DNA of 64,000 bases from Virgisporangium aliadipatigenens (GCF_016863615.1 NZ_BOPF01000024.1:109022-173021); one strand, 5' to 3'; positions 40,112-51,217 are shown, counted from the stretch's first letter. Made by a program: numbers and translations. The notes: generated by a model from the letters alone, not told the origin.

Positions 40112-41068
40112 CTACACCGCGCGCCGGATGGCGATGCCCGTCGCGTTCACTGCGATGGCGTCGGCCGCGCCGTCGCCGGTGACGTCGGCGAACGCCTCGT
40201 ACGGCGGGTAGGTGCCGTTGAACGGCTCCCACGTCCACGTCTCGTGCCCGCCGAACGACGTCCCCGTGGACCGGCGCACGGTGATCCCCGCCTGGTCGAC
40301 CACGACCGCGTCGGCGAGCCCGTCGCCGGTGACGTCCGCGACGTGCGTGGAGTGGTACCCGGTGAACGGGTCAACGGTCCACTGCTCGTTCGGCGCGAAC
40401 GCGGTGCCGGTGGAGCGCCGTACCGTGACGCTCGAGTCGTTGAAGACGATCGCGTCGGCCCGCCCGTCGCCGGTCACGTCCGCGAAGATCGTCTCCCGGG
40501 TGCCGTAGTAGGGCCCGGCGGTCCACGTCTCGTTCGCCCCGAACGCCGTCCCGGTCGAGCGGCGCACCGTGATCCCCGCGTGGTTCACCACGATCGCGTC
40601 GGCCCGCCCGTCGCCGGTCACGTCGGTGAACGCCTGGAACGGCGCGTGGTTGCCGTAGTACGCGTTCGTCGTCCAGCTCTCGTTCGGCCCGAACGCCACC
40701 CCGGTCGAGCGGCGCACCGTGACGCCCCCGTCGTTGACCACGATCGCGTCGGCCCGCCCGTCGCCGTCGACGTCGGCGAAGTAGGTGCCCCGGCTGCCGT
40801 AGTACGGGTTGGTCGTGAAGCTCTCGTTGGCGCCGAACGACCATCCCGTCGAGCGCCGCACCGTGAGGCCGGACGTGTTGACCACGATCGCGTCGGCCAG
40901 GCCGTCACCGGTCACGTCGGCGAACGCGCCGAACGGCACCCGATTTCCGTAGTAGGGGCCGTCGGCCCAGGTCTCCGGCGGCGCGAAATCCGCCTGCGCC
41001 GCACCCGGTGCCACCAGCATCGCGGCGCACGTCACGAGCGCCACCACGCATGCGCGAACGACTCTCAT
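40112..41068 (-). CDS. secreted FG-GAP/VCBS beta-propeller protein
   Basis: Secreted protein of 318 residues with a Sec signal peptide (cleavage near GAAQA-DF). The mature protein is almost entirely repeats: six copies of a DVTGDGxADAIVVN calcium-binding loop followed by TVRRSTG and ETWTxxPYYG, spaced 48 or 50 residues. The first unit lacks its front half and the last lacks its back half, so the ends can pair to close a six-bladed propeller. No catalytic residues or attached domain are seen. It may bind a surface polysaccharide; it sits inside the cslA-glxA locus. GGGAGG precedes the ATG. Confidence 0.85.
   Translation of the reverse strand: MRVVRACVVALVTCAAMLVAPGAAQADFAPPETWADGPYYGNRVPFGAFADVTGDGLADAIVVNTSGLTVRRSTGWSFGANESFTTNPYYGSRGTYFADVDGDGRADAIVVNDGGVTVRRSTGVAFGPNESWTTNAYYGNHAPFQAFTDVTGDGRADAIVVNHAGITVRRSTGTAFGANETWTAGPYYGTRETIFADVTGDGRADAIVFNDSSVTVRRSTGTAFAPNEQWTVDPFTGYHSTHVADVTGDGLADAVVVDQAGITVRRSTGTSFGGHETWTWEPFNGTYPPYEAFADVTGDGAADAIAVNATGIAIRRAV
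40139..40970 (-). repeat. tandem repeats of 144/150 bp in the propeller gene
   Basis: Six degenerate units, highly similar at DNA level in blocks such as GACGCGATCGTGGT and around the RRSTG codons. Prone to unequal recombination and assembly error. Confidence 0.75.
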
Positions 41069-41155
41069 CTCTGCCTCCCCCGTGGAGCAGTCGGACTGTG
41101 CCGTCCAGCCAACCCGCGGGGGAGCCGCAGCGATACCGATCGTCCGTGATCCGAC

Positions 41156-43117
41156 CTACGCTTTCACGTTGATCCAGCGGGCCACCGAGGGGACGCCGTC
41201 GCGGTCGGTCACGAACAGCATGTACGGTCCCTCCGGCACCAGCGCCGCGCTCGCCGGCACCGTGACGCTGATCCCGGCGCCGTCGGCCTTCAGGTCCAGG
41301 GCGAGCGAACGCTGGTCGACGTTCAGCATGTGGGTGGCGGACGACGGGCGGATGAGCCGCGCCGAGGCGATCCGGCCGGCGTCGCCGGTGACGAACGCGG
41401 CCGTCCCGCCGCGCTTGACCTCGGCCGGGCCGTCGCCGAGCACCGGCCGGGCGCCGCGGAACAGGTACGCCGGCGTGAACAGCTCGATGCGCTGCTCGAA
41501 CTCCCCGGTGATGGTGTTCTTCTTGTCGCGGAACAGCGGGTCGGAGCCGACCGTCAGCACGCGGCCGTCCGGCAGCAGCAGCGCGGAGCTGTGATAGTTG
41601 CGGCCCACCCGCGGGTCGGCGGCCACGCTCAGCGTGCGGGTGTCCGGGTGGAAGATGCGGGCGGTGTGGTTGTCGGAGGAGCCGCGGCCCCGGTAGTCGC
41701 GGGAGCCGTTCGTGATCAGCGTGGTGTCGTCGGGCAGCGTCACCAGGTTGGGGTAGCGGGTGCCCTCCGGCAGGTCGGGGCCGGGCGTGAAATGCGGCTG
41801 CCCGTCGTTGAGCTTGACCAGGTCGATCCGCTTCGTGGACTTCTTCGACTCGCCGACCCCGCCGCCGCCGACGACCATCACGGTCTGGTCCTGCACCGGG
41901 CCGACCCAGGAGGACATGCTCGTCTCCATCTGGTCGGGGTCGCGCAGGCCGGGCACCTTCGTGAAGCCGTTGTCGTTGAGGTTCCACAGGCCGGGCTCGC
42001 GGCCCTTGTCCTCGGGGCCGTAGCCGGCGTTCGACCCGGAGTAGAAGACGACGCCCTCCCGGTCCGTCTGGAAGAGCGACGGGTAGGTGGGGAAGTAGCG
42101 GTCCAGGTCCTTGCGGACCGTCCAGGTCTTCGTCTTCGGGTCGTAGACCTCGTTCTGGGAACCGTCGACGACCTGCCCGCTGCCGTCGAGCCCGCTGACC
42201 GCCAGCACCTTGCCGTCGGCGAGTCCGAGCAGGGTCGGGTACCAGCGCTTCTCGTGCATGTCCGCGACCCGCTCGTAGCGCTCCGTCAGCGGGTTGAACT
42301 CGTACGTCTCCTTGCGACCCTGGTAGTCCTGCTTGTCCATGGTCATCTTCTGCGAGAGGCCGTAGATGTTCTGCGCGTCGGCGCCGGTCAGTCCCTCGAC
42401 GCGGTACTGCCGGGGCTGGTCGGTGACGTAATCCTTGCCCTTCTCCGCCGCGTCGACCCAGACCGTGGTCTGGCTGGCGGTGACCGTGACGACGCCGGGG
42501 TCGTTCTTCTTGACGATCGGCGTGACGGTCTTGGTGGCCGGCTCCACGGTGATGTCGTCGCCGGTGACGAACTTCTTCCCGTCCGGCCCGACGAAGACCG
42601 TGCCCTTGGGGAGGTGGCGCGCCTGGCCGTCGGGCGACTCGTTCTTGACCGTCATCGTGCCGCCGGCCCGGTCGACGGCGGGCGGCAGGAGCTCGTAGCG
42701 CAGCGTGCCGCCGGCGACGAGAAGTTTGCCGTCCGGCAACATCGTGTGGCCGGCGCAGAACAGGTCGGTCGGCGTGGGCACCTGCGTCGTCTGGCCCGAG
42801 GCCGGGTCGAAGACGACCGTCTTGAACGTGCCGGCGGTGAACATGTCCCGGTTGTTGCCGGAGCCCGCGATCAGCAGGATCTTGCCGGTCGGCAGCACGG
42901 CCGAGTGGATGGCGTTGACGCGCTGGCCCTTGGGCAGCTCGATCACCTGCCAGAACCCGTTTTCCCGCTTGTACTCCGCGCTGTTGACCTTGCGCTCGTG
43001 CGCCCAGTCGGTGATGGCCGCGTACGCCGGCGGGACGTTCGCCGCGCCGAGTACCGCCGCGGCTACCAGTGGTAGCACGATGTGCTGACGGAAACGGTGC
43101 TGCACGGGGTGTTCCAC
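41156..43117 (-). CDS. glxA: GlxA-like copper radical oxidase
   Basis: Extracellular mononuclear copper oxidase of the galactose-oxidase superfamily, 653 residues: N-terminal membrane/signal helix (13-33), Kelch propeller and C-terminal DUF1929 domain. Expected copper and cofactor residues are visible: C121 (DLFCAGHTML) to crosslink with Y293 (RWYP), axial Y508 and H509 (RNYHSSALL) and H596 (SSATHMLN). In Streptomyces, GlxA acts with CslA to deposit a glycan at hyphal tips and is needed for morphology. Here it is separated from cslA by the GH6 and propeller genes. GTG 43117 is chosen for its GGAGG upstream; the frame is open to 43219. Confidence 0.9.
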   Translation of the reverse strand: MEHPVQHRFRQHIVLPLVAAAVLGAANVPPAYAAITDWAHERKVNSAEYKRENGFWQVIELPKGQRVNAIHSAVLPTGKILLIAGSGNNRDMFTAGTFKTVVFDPASGQTTQVPTPTDLFCAGHTMLPDGKLLVAGGTLRYELLPPAVDRAGGTMTVKNESPDGQARHLPKGTVFVGPDGKKFVTGDDITVEPATKTVTPIVKKNDPGVVTVTASQTTVWVDAAEKGKDYVTDQPRQYRVEGLTGADAQNIYGLSQKMTMDKQDYQGRKETYEFNPLTERYERVADMHEKRWYPTLLGLADGKVLAVSGLDGSGQVVDGSQNEVYDPKTKTWTVRKDLDRYFPTYPSLFQTDREGVVFYSGSNAGYGPEDKGREPGLWNLNDNGFTKVPGLRDPDQMETSMSSWVGPVQDQTVMVVGGGGVGESKKSTKRIDLVKLNDGQPHFTPGPDLPEGTRYPNLVTLPDDTTLITNGSRDYRGRGSSDNHTARIFHPDTRTLSVAADPRVGRNYHSSALLLPDGRVLTVGSDPLFRDKKNTITGEFEQRIELFTPAYLFRGARPVLGDGPAEVKRGGTAAFVTGDAGRIASARLIRPSSATHMLNVDQRSLALDLKADGAGISVTVPASAALVPEGPYMLFVTDRDGVPSVARWINVKA

Positions 43118-43232
43118 ACGGCCTCCAGGACATGCCTTCGGTCTGGACCCGAAGACCGTAGAGGCCGGTTCGCCGGAATTCAATTCGGGGAATGGCTCTA
43201 TTTTGGTTAATCCCGGCATTTGGCGCCAGGTT

Positions 43233-44216
43233 TCACCTGCCAGGAATCGGCAGACTCCTGGTCAAGTCGGTCAGGGTGCGAGTGGCGTTCGCGTACGAGG
43301 TCCCGTCGGGGTGCAGCGAGAGCACGACGACGATGACCCGGTCGTCCGCGCCGACCGTTCCCGTCGTGTGCAGGACCTCGCCCGCCATGTCGGCGTCCGT
43401 CAGTCCCGGCGGGTTCGCCCGCGCATTTGCCGGGGGAACGACATAAGCCGCGGGAACGCCCGGAGCCGGGGCCGTGCCCGGGGTGCACGGCTGGGCCGGG
43501 TTGTCCCCGAAGCCCGACCAGCCCTGCTTCACCGCGAACGGCTTCGGCACCGACGACGGGATCCCGAACGACTGGTCGTACCGGTCGGTGGCGCAGCGGT
43601 ACGCCAGCCGCAGGTTGCCCATCACGAACTCGCGCACCGGCGCGGGCGCCTCGTCCAGCAGGTAGCGGTAGGTGCGCACGATGTCAGCGGTGCTGATCAC
43701 CGTGTAGCCCCAGTAGCCGGGCTGCTCGGCGGGCGGCGGCGCGGAGCCGGTCAGCCCGAGCCGGGACACCATCCGCGAAACGACCGCCCGTTGCCCGCCG
43801 CGCTTCCAGAAGTCGATCGCGATTTTGTCGTCGCTGCCGCGCAGCATCACGTCCAGCCGCGTCCGGTCCGCCGCCGGAACGGCCTCCGGGCTCTTGCCCC
43901 ACAGCAGGTCCAGCACGATCCACAGCTTCACGATCGACGCCGACCGGAACTTCTTCGCGGCGTTCTGGTTGACCGCGTACGCCTGCGTCCGCCGATCGAA
44001 CACCACGATGCCCGCCGTGACCCCCCGCGGCACCGCGATCTCCTTCGGCGCCACCGGCGACGGAGACGGGGAAGGCGACTCCGCGACCGGCGCCGAGGCG
44101 GACGGCGCGGTGGATGCCGGCTCGGCCTGAGCGGGCGATTCGCGCGAGGCCTCCCCGCACCCGGCCGCGAGAAGCGCCACGAGCGCGGCGAGCGGGGCGA
44201 GCCGGCGAACAAGCAC
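43233..44216 (-). CDS. class A beta-lactamase-fold serine hydrolase, lipoprotein
   Basis: Protein of 327 residues with a signal peptide and lipobox LLAAGC, a Ser/Pro linker (SPSPSPSPV) and a penicillin-binding/beta-lactamase-like domain. S-x-x-K is present (SASIVK). A GSDD segment stands where S-D-N is expected, and KQGWSG stands for the K-T-G motif. The Glu of the omega loop typical of true beta-lactamases is not evident, so it may be a peptidoglycan hydrolase or a non-catalytic relative rather than a resistance enzyme. The GTG start at 44216 sits directly before the hydrophobic signal; the frame is open further upstream. The 221 bp to corA hold only a divergent promoter region. Confidence 0.78.
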   Translation of the reverse strand: MLVRRLAPLAALVALLAAGCGEASRESPAQAEPASTAPSASAPVAESPSPSPSPVAPKEIAVPRGVTAGIVVFDRRTQAYAVNQNAAKKFRSASIVKLWIVLDLLWGKSPEAVPAADRTRLDVMLRGSDDKIAIDFWKRGGQRAVVSRMVSRLGLTGSAPPPAEQPGYWGYTVISTADIVRTYRYLLDEAPAPVREFVMGNLRLAYRCATDRYDQSFGIPSSVPKPFAVKQGWSGFGDNPAQPCTPGTAPAPGVPAAYVVPPANARANPPGLTDADMAGEVLHTTGTVGADDRVIVVVLSLHPDGTSYANATRTLTDLTRSLPIPGR

Positions 44217-44437
44217 GGCACAGTCTAGGAGGCGCCGGAGGGATTCGCGGCGCGACTCACGGGCGGCGCGGCACGACGGATCCGGCCGCCGGAGGCGCCG
44301 CGAGTGGACACGGACGTGAAAGCGTAGGCCCGTAGGGCCCAGCGGTGCGGCCCGGGAGGCAACGGTCACGCCTCCGACGGACCCGCGAAATGAAAACCTT
44401 GCGGTTGATCGCGGCGACGGTGGGGGAAGGTTGGGCT

Positions 44438-45562
44438 ATGGACGTGCGAAAGGCCACCGTTTCCCTGCTGCGACGCAAGCCGCATCCCACCGAGGAGCCG
44501 GTGGTGGAGCCGACGCCGGAGAAGACCCCTCGGGCGATCGACGAGGTGATCGGGGACTGCGCGGTCTACGAGCAGGGCCGGCGGAAGCCGGGCAAGATCC
44601 CCTTCGACGAGCTGGGCCGCGCCGTCTCCGGCACCGACGGTTTCGTCTGGATCGGCCTGCAGCGGCCCACGGCCGAGGAGATCGCGGTCGTCGCCGCCGA
44701 ACTGTCCCTGCCGGAGCTGGCCGTCGAGGACGCCGTGCAGGCGCACCAGCGACCCAAGCTGGAGACCTACGACGGCATGGTCTTCGCGGTGCTGAAGCCG
44801 GTGCGCTACATCGACCGCGAGGAGGTGCTGGAGGTCGAGGAGATCGCGATCTTCCTGGGCCCGAAGTTCGTCGTGACGGTGCGCCACGGGGAGAGCAAGG
44901 TGCTCGGCCGGGTCCGCCACGAACTCGAGGACCCCTCGTCGTACCTGCACAGGTTCGGCCCGGCCGGGGTGCTGTACCGGGCGGCGGACCTCATCGTCGA
45001 CGGCTACGAGGAGGCCATCACCTGCGTCAACACCGACGTCGACGAGATCGAGGAACAGGTCTTCGGTGACGACGACACCGACCACGCGCGGCGCATCTAC
45101 AAGCTGAAGCGGGAGGTGGCCGGGTTCCGGCGGGCGGTGCTGCCGCTCGGGGCGCCGCTGCAGCGCCTCGCCGAGGGCACCGTCGCCGGCGTCGACCCCG
45201 CCACCAGCCCGTACTTCCGCGACGTGCACGACCACCTGTTGCGCGCCGGTGAGGCGATCGAGGGCCACGACCGGCTGCTCAGCGACGTGCTGCAGGCGGA
45301 CCTGAGCCGGGTCGGCGTGCGCCAGAGCGAGATCGCCGTCGAGCAGAACGAGGTCGCCGCCCGCCAGAACGAGGACATGCGCAAGATCTCGGCGTGGGCG
45401 GCGATGGGCCTGGTGCCCACCGCGATCGCCGGCATCTACGGGATGAACTTCGACCACATGCCGGAACTGCACTGGCGCTACGGCTACTTCCTGATCCTGG
45501 GCGTGATGGCCACGGCCTGCACGGGGCTGTACGTCATGTTCAAGCGCAACGGCTGGTTGTAA
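44438..45562 (+). CDS. corA: CorA-family magnesium/cobalt transporter
   Basis: Inner-membrane divalent-cation channel of 374 residues. A large cytosolic domain with a long stalk helix precedes two C-terminal transmembrane helices. The selectivity motif Y-G-M-N is present ([12 protein letters not shown]), and the protein ends with the basic KRNGWL typical of CorA. ATG 44438 has GGGGGAAGG 7 bp upstream. It stands alone between a beta-lactamase-like gene and recQ. Confidence 0.93.
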   Translation: MDVRKATVSLLRRKPHPTEEPVVEPTPEKTPRAIDEVIGDCAVYEQGRRKPGKIPFDELGRAVSGTDGFVWIGLQRPTAEEIAVVAAELSLPELAVEDAVQAHQRPKLETYDGMVFAVLKPVRYIDREEVLEVEEIAIFLGPKFVVTVRHGESKVLGRVRHELEDPSSYLHRFGPAGVLYRAADLIVDGYEEAITCVNTDVDEIEEQVFGDDDTDHARRIYKLKREVAGFRRAVLPLGAPLQRLAEGTVAGVDPATSPYFRDVHDHLLRAGEAIEGHDRLLSDVLQADLSRVGVRQSEIAVEQNEVAARQNEDMRKISAWAAMGLVPTAIAGIYGMNFDHMPELHWRYGYFLILGVMATACTGLYVMFKRNGWL

Positions 45563-45594
45563 GAGTTGTCGGGGGTCCCGCCTACACTCGCCCG

Positions 45595-47406
<1,812 letters not shown>

Positions 47407-47511
47407 ACAGCCGCGTCAAATACCCGAAAAAGGCGGTCCTACTCAGGATCGCCCGCATCGTGCCGAATGACATCCGAACGGATTTCCCCATGCCGGCCGG
47501 AGGGCGACGCG

Positions 47512-49056
47512 ATGGACCAGGTAGCCGGGATCGGGTACACGGCGCGTTCACGAGGCTCAGGTATCACCGTGGGCGCGGTGGTGACCGGAGTTCTCTGGGC
47601 GGCCGCGCTGGGCTTCGCCCTCACCGAACTGGTCGGCGGGGGCACCGCCCGGGGCCGCACACTGGCCGGGCTCTGCCTGGTCACCAGCGCGGCGGCCGTC
47701 GTGGTGGGCGGCATGTGGCGCCGCACCGTCCGCGCCGAACTGGCAGCCGCCCGCGGCGGCCGCGGCAACGGGGCCGACGACCGGCTCCGGGCGACGCTGA
47801 AGCGCGTGGCGCACAGCTCGGCCGGGCTCTCCGCCGGGCGCACCGGCATCCACGACGTCAGCGAGTCGATGTCCGGCCGGGTGGAGAGCACCGCCGGCCT
47901 GGCCGTCGGCGCCGTCGACACCACCGAACAGGTCAACGACAGCATCCGCGCGGTGGCCGAGAGCGCCGACCAGCTCACCTCCGCGATCGGCTCGGCCGCC
48001 GAGCACGCCGCGCGGGTGCTGCAGACCACCGACGCCGCGATCGGGCAGGCCCGGCACGCCGCCTCCACGATCGCGACGCTGCGCGACTCGTCCCAGCAGA
48101 TCGAGCACGTCGTGGGCCTCATCGAGACCATCGCGGGCCAGACCCGCATGCTCGCCCTCAACGCCACCATCGAGGCGGCCCGGGCCGGTGCGGCGGGGCG
48201 CGGGTTCGCCGTCGTCGCCGACGAGGTGCGCGCGCTCGCCCAGGCGACCTCGGAGGCGACCACCGACGTCACCCGCTCCGTCGTGGCCATCCAGTCCGGT
48301 TCCAACGAGGCCCAGTCGGCCATCTCGGCGATCGTCGAGACCATCGAGGGGATCGCCGGCAACCAGACCGCCATCGCCGCCGCCGTCGAGGAACAGGCCG
48401 CGACGACCAGCGAGATCCAGCGGAACGCCCAGGACGCCGCCTCCGGCGCCGGCAACATCGTCGACAGCATCCGTTCGCTGGCCGACGCCGCGCGCGTCTC
48501 GGCCGCCTCCGGCGCCCAGATCAGGACCACCATCGGCGAACTGGCGGAGATCGGCAAGGACCTGGAGACCCTGCTCGACGGGTACGACGTCGACGAGCTG
48601 CTGGCCGAACTGGCCCGCGAGACCCCGCCGAAGGTCGTCCCGACGGCCGAGACCCGGGGCGGTGTCACCTACGTCGAGGACTACGTGACGGGCAGCGGCA
48701 ACGCGCAGTTCGAGTACATCGGCTCGTGGTGCCACTCCGGCGCCAACGCCGAGACCAGCGGCACCAACACGTACAACATCACCCCGGACGACGTGGCCCG
48801 CATCCGGTTCACCGGCACCAAGGTGCGCTTCTACGCGATCACCGGCCCCAACCACGGCATCGGCGCGGTCTCCCTCGACGGCGGCCCCGAGACCCTGGTC
48901 GACATGTACAGCCCCGAACGCCGCTCCGGCGTGAAGCTCTACGAGAGCCCGACCCTGCCGCGCGGCCAGCACACGCTCACGATCCGGGTCACCAACCGGT
49001 GGAACCCGCAGTCGCGCTACGGCTGGGTCACGATCGACCGCGTCGAGTTCGAGTGA
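47512..49056 (+). CDS. MCP signalling protein fused to a C-terminal carbohydrate-binding-like domain
   Basis: Protein of 514 residues. Two closely spaced transmembrane helices (about 19-41 and 49-69) with almost no external loop, then an MCP signalling coiled coil (about 120-345). The tip reads [20 protein letters not shown] then AAGRGF; compared with classical receptors the conserved Asn of QTN is R212, and the Glu after RAG is A227. After a linker, residues 384-514 form a beta-sandwich-like domain ([51 protein letters not shown]) of a type otherwise seen on secreted glycosidases. ATG 47512 has GGAGGG 7 bp upstream. Odd topology; see findings. Confidence 0.8.
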   Translation: MDQVAGIGYTARSRGSGITVGAVVTGVLWAAALGFALTELVGGGTARGRTLAGLCLVTSAAAVVVGGMWRRTVRAELAAARGGRGNGADDRLRATLKRVAHSSAGLSAGRTGIHDVSESMSGRVESTAGLAVGAVDTTEQVNDSIRAVAESADQLTSAIGSAAEHAARVLQTTDAAIGQARHAASTIATLRDSSQQIEHVVGLIETIAGQTRMLALNATIEAARAGAAGRGFAVVADEVRALAQATSEATTDVTRSVVAIQSGSNEAQSAISAIVETIEGIAGNQTAIAAAVEEQAATTSEIQRNAQDAASGAGNIVDSIRSLADAARVSAASGAQIRTTIGELAEIGKDLETLLDGYDVDELLAELARETPPKVVPTAETRGGVTYVEDYVTGSGNAQFEYIGSWCHSGANAETSGTNTYNITPDDVARIRFTGTKVRFYAITGPNHGIGAVSLDGGPETLVDMYSPERRSGVKLYESPTLPRGQHTLTIRVTNRWNPQSRYGWVTIDRVEFE

Positions 49057-49062
49057 GGCGCA

Positions 49063-50163
49063 CTACCGGCGGCCCCGGCCCCCACGGGCGGCCGGGCGGG
49101 TCCGCCGCCGCCGGTCGTGGGAGAGCCCGGGCGCACCCGCCGGTTCGATCATCACCTTCAGCGCTCCGGCCTCCGGGTCGGCCAGCACGGCGAACGCGTC
49201 CGCGGCGTGCGCCAGATCGAACCGGTGCGTGATCAGCGAACTGGGGTCGAAGAGCCCCGCCTCGTAGAGCGAGATCAGCCAGTGCCAGGCCGAACGGGTC
49301 GCCCCGAACACCCCGTGCACCCGCAGGTTGCCCAGGCTGATCGTGTCCGGGTCGATGGTGTGCCCGCGGGCGCCGGAGATGCCGGCCAGCAGGACCGTTC
49401 CGGCCCGGCGGGCCATGGACATCGCCAGCGCCGCGCCGTCCGGCGAGTCGGTGCACTCGACGACCAGGTCGTACGCGCCGCGCAGGTCCTCCCGGTCGGC
49501 CGGCGTCAGCTGGTGCGACAGCAGCGTGTCGGTGGCCCCCACCCCCGGCCCGAACGCCACCCGGTGCGGCCGGCTGCCGAACAGCACCAGGTCGCGCGGG
49601 TTGGTGAGGCGCAGCAGCGTGACCGCCAGCAGCCCGAGCGGCCCGTCGCCGACGACCGCGATCCGCGAACCGGCGCGGGGCATGCCGATGGTCAGCAGGC
49701 CACCGGCCACGCACGCGGCCGGTTCGAGCATCGCCGCCGCCTCGATCGGCCGGTCCTCGGGCAGCGGGTACACCAGCTCGGCCGGGACCACGACCCGTTC
49801 GGCCAGCGCGCCCGGGTGGGTGAAGCCGCTCTCGGCGTACTCGCCCAGGCAGAGGTTGTTGTAGCCCTCCGCGCAGCGGATGCAGCGGCCGCATGGGCGG
49901 ATGTTCTCGGCGACGACGCCGCGCCCCGGGGTCAGGCCGGTCACGTCGCGCCCGCAGGCGACCACGTAGCCCGCCCACTCGTGGCCCGGGATCACCGGGT
50001 AACGCAGGTACTGCGCGGGCCGCCGGCCGTCGAGCAGTTCGAGGTCGGAGCCGCAGATGCCGACCACCGCGGGCTCGATCAGCACCTCGTTGTGGTCCGG
50101 CTTGGGGTCGTCGACCTCCGCGAGACCGTGCTGACCGGGACCTTCGACAACGTACGCGCGCAC
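49063..50163 (-). CDS. zinc-dependent medium-chain alcohol/sugar dehydrogenase
   Basis: MDR-family NAD(P)-dependent dehydrogenase of 366 residues. Catalytic zinc residues are seen in GICGSD and PGHEWAG, and the structural-zinc cluster in CGRCIRCAEGYNNLC. The Rossmann motif is IAVVGDGPLGLLAV. Closest by pattern to sorbitol/threonine dehydrogenase-like enzymes. The protein core ends around VMIEPAG; a basic tail of about 22 residues (HDRRRRTRPAARGGRGRR) is unusual. It is the last gene of the Ngc operon, 39 bp after the epimerase-like gene, with AGGAG before GTG 50163. Probably acts in the catabolism of the imported amino sugar or related compound. Confidence 0.86.
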   Translation of the reverse strand: MRAYVVEGPGQHGLAEVDDPKPDHNEVLIEPAVVGICGSDLELLDGRRPAQYLRYPVIPGHEWAGYVVACGRDVTGLTPGRGVVAENIRPCGRCIRCAEGYNNLCLGEYAESGFTHPGALAERVVVPAELVYPLPEDRPIEAAAMLEPAACVAGGLLTIGMPRAGSRIAVVGDGPLGLLAVTLLRLTNPRDLVLFGSRPHRVAFGPGVGATDTLLSHQLTPADREDLRGAYDLVVECTDSPDGAALAMSMARRAGTVLLAGISGARGHTIDPDTISLGNLRVHGVFGATRSAWHWLISLYEAGLFDPSSLITHRFDLAHAADAFAVLADPEAGALKVMIEPAGAPGLSHDRRRRTRPAARGGRGRR

Positions 50164-50202
50164 CGGCGACTCCTGTCTTTCTCTAGGGAACGGACCGGGG
50201 AC

Positions 50203-51156
50203 TCAGGCGCCCGCGGACAGCAGGTCGAACCGGTACACGGTCGAACCGCGATGAACCTCGCCGGGCCGCAGCACGGTCGAGGGGAGCTGGGTCTCGAGGC
50301 TGAACCCGTCGCCCTGCCGGTAGGCGCGCCCCCGGGCGCCGGCGAGGGTGCCGTCGAGCAGGTTCCCCGAGTAGAAGCGCAGGCACGGCCCCGTGGTGAA
50401 CACGCTGAGCCGCCGGCCGCCGCGCGGTTCGGCGACCCGGGCGGCCAGGCACGAACCGGGGCCGGCGCGGTCCAGCAGGTACGTGTGGTCGTAGCCGCGC
50501 GCGAGCACCAGCTGCACGAAGTCCTCGCGCAGCCGCGCCCCGATCGGGGTCGGGCGGGTGAAGTCCAGCGGGGTGCCGGCGACCGGGTCGATCCGGCCGG
50601 TGGGCGCGCGGGTCGGGTCGACCGGCGTGTAGTGGCCGGCGTCGATGTACAGCTCGTGTTCCTCGACGGAGCCGCTGCCCTCACCGGCGAGGTTGAACAG
50701 CACCTGGCCGGAGGGCTGGAGCACGGCCGGCGCGTCCGCCTCGGCGGCCCGGTCGATCCGGATCTCGGTGCCGTGCAGCGTGTACGTGACGGCCCTGCGC
50801 ACCCCGTCGGCCGGGTCCGCGCACGCGAGGCGCAGCCCGAGCCGGTCCCCGTCGACGAACGGTTCGCCCGTCCACGTCCCGCTGCCGGCGGTCGCTGCGT
50901 CGGACCCGGGCGCCCCGCCGCCGTCGATGATCAGATGCGGGCCGGCCGTGGCGTGGTCGACCGGGTCGGCGAGCGCGAGGATGACGTCGGCCGGCCGGCC
51001 GTCCCGGTCGGGCACCCGCACCGAGTGCAGGATGCCGCCCGGGCTCAGGATCGAGACCTGCATCGGCCCGGTGTCGAACGTGTACCGCTCGACCGGCGCG
51101 CCGCACGCGGAGCCGAACAGTTCGCGGTGGACCGCCGGCGCTGCGACCGCACCCAT
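50203..51156 (-). CDS. aldose 1-epimerase (galactose mutarotase)-like protein with degenerate active site
   Basis: Protein of 317 residues with the mutarotase beta-sandwich plan (SGQVLFNLAGEGSG, FDFTRPTPIGARL, CLRFYSGNLLDG, YRQGDGFSLETQ). In known enzymes the N-H-x-Y-F-N-L segment supplies a catalytic His; here it is G-Q-V-L-F-N-L, so His is replaced by Gln151. The upstream G-R-x-x-N/G-R-I motif is also missing. The later Glu (LETQLP) is present. It may be a binding or regulatory homologue, or may act on another sugar acetal. Its ribosome-binding site and ATG lie inside the 3' arm of a strong hairpin (51152-51217). Confidence 0.78.
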   Translation of the reverse strand: MGAVAAPAVHRELFGSACGAPVERYTFDTGPMQVSILSPGGILHSVRVPDRDGRPADVILALADPVDHATAGPHLIIDGGGAPGSDAATAGSGTWTGEPFVDGDRLGLRLACADPADGVRRAVTYTLHGTEIRIDRAAEADAPAVLQPSGQVLFNLAGEGSGSVEEHELYIDAGHYTPVDPTRAPTGRIDPVAGTPLDFTRPTPIGARLREDFVQLVLARGYDHTYLLDRAGPGSCLAARVAEPRGGRRLSVFTTGPCLRFYSGNLLDGTLAGARGRAYRQGDGFSLETQLPSTVLRPGEVHRGSTVYRFDLLSAGA

Positions 51157-51217
51157 CGCGCCCCCGATACGCTCAGCTACTGGTCATGAGCGTTCAGTGT
51201 AGAAGGGGCGCGATGGG
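51152..51217 (-). promoter_or_regulatory. 13-bp inverted repeat sequestering the epimerase-like gene's RBS and start
   Basis: CCCATCGCGCCCC (51152-51164) and GGGGCGCGATGGG (51205-51217) are exact inverse complements, with a 40-nt loop that itself has a 5-bp GCTCA/TGAGC stem. In the minus-strand transcript the 3' arm reads GGGGCGCGATGGG, which contains the Shine-Dalgarno-like G-run and the ATG. It lies 26 bp after the ngcG stop, so it could act as an attenuator, terminator or translation lock within the operon. Confidence 0.65.

Noticed and set aside
40139..40970. Regularly spaced repeats considered as a CRISPR-like array
   Set aside because: They are coding repeats in frame with a beta-propeller, of 144-150 bp, without unique spacers.
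43118..43232. CTTCGG/CCGAAG hairpin in the glxA upstream region as a copper riboswitch
   Set aside because: Only a 6-bp stem; no known riboswitch pattern.
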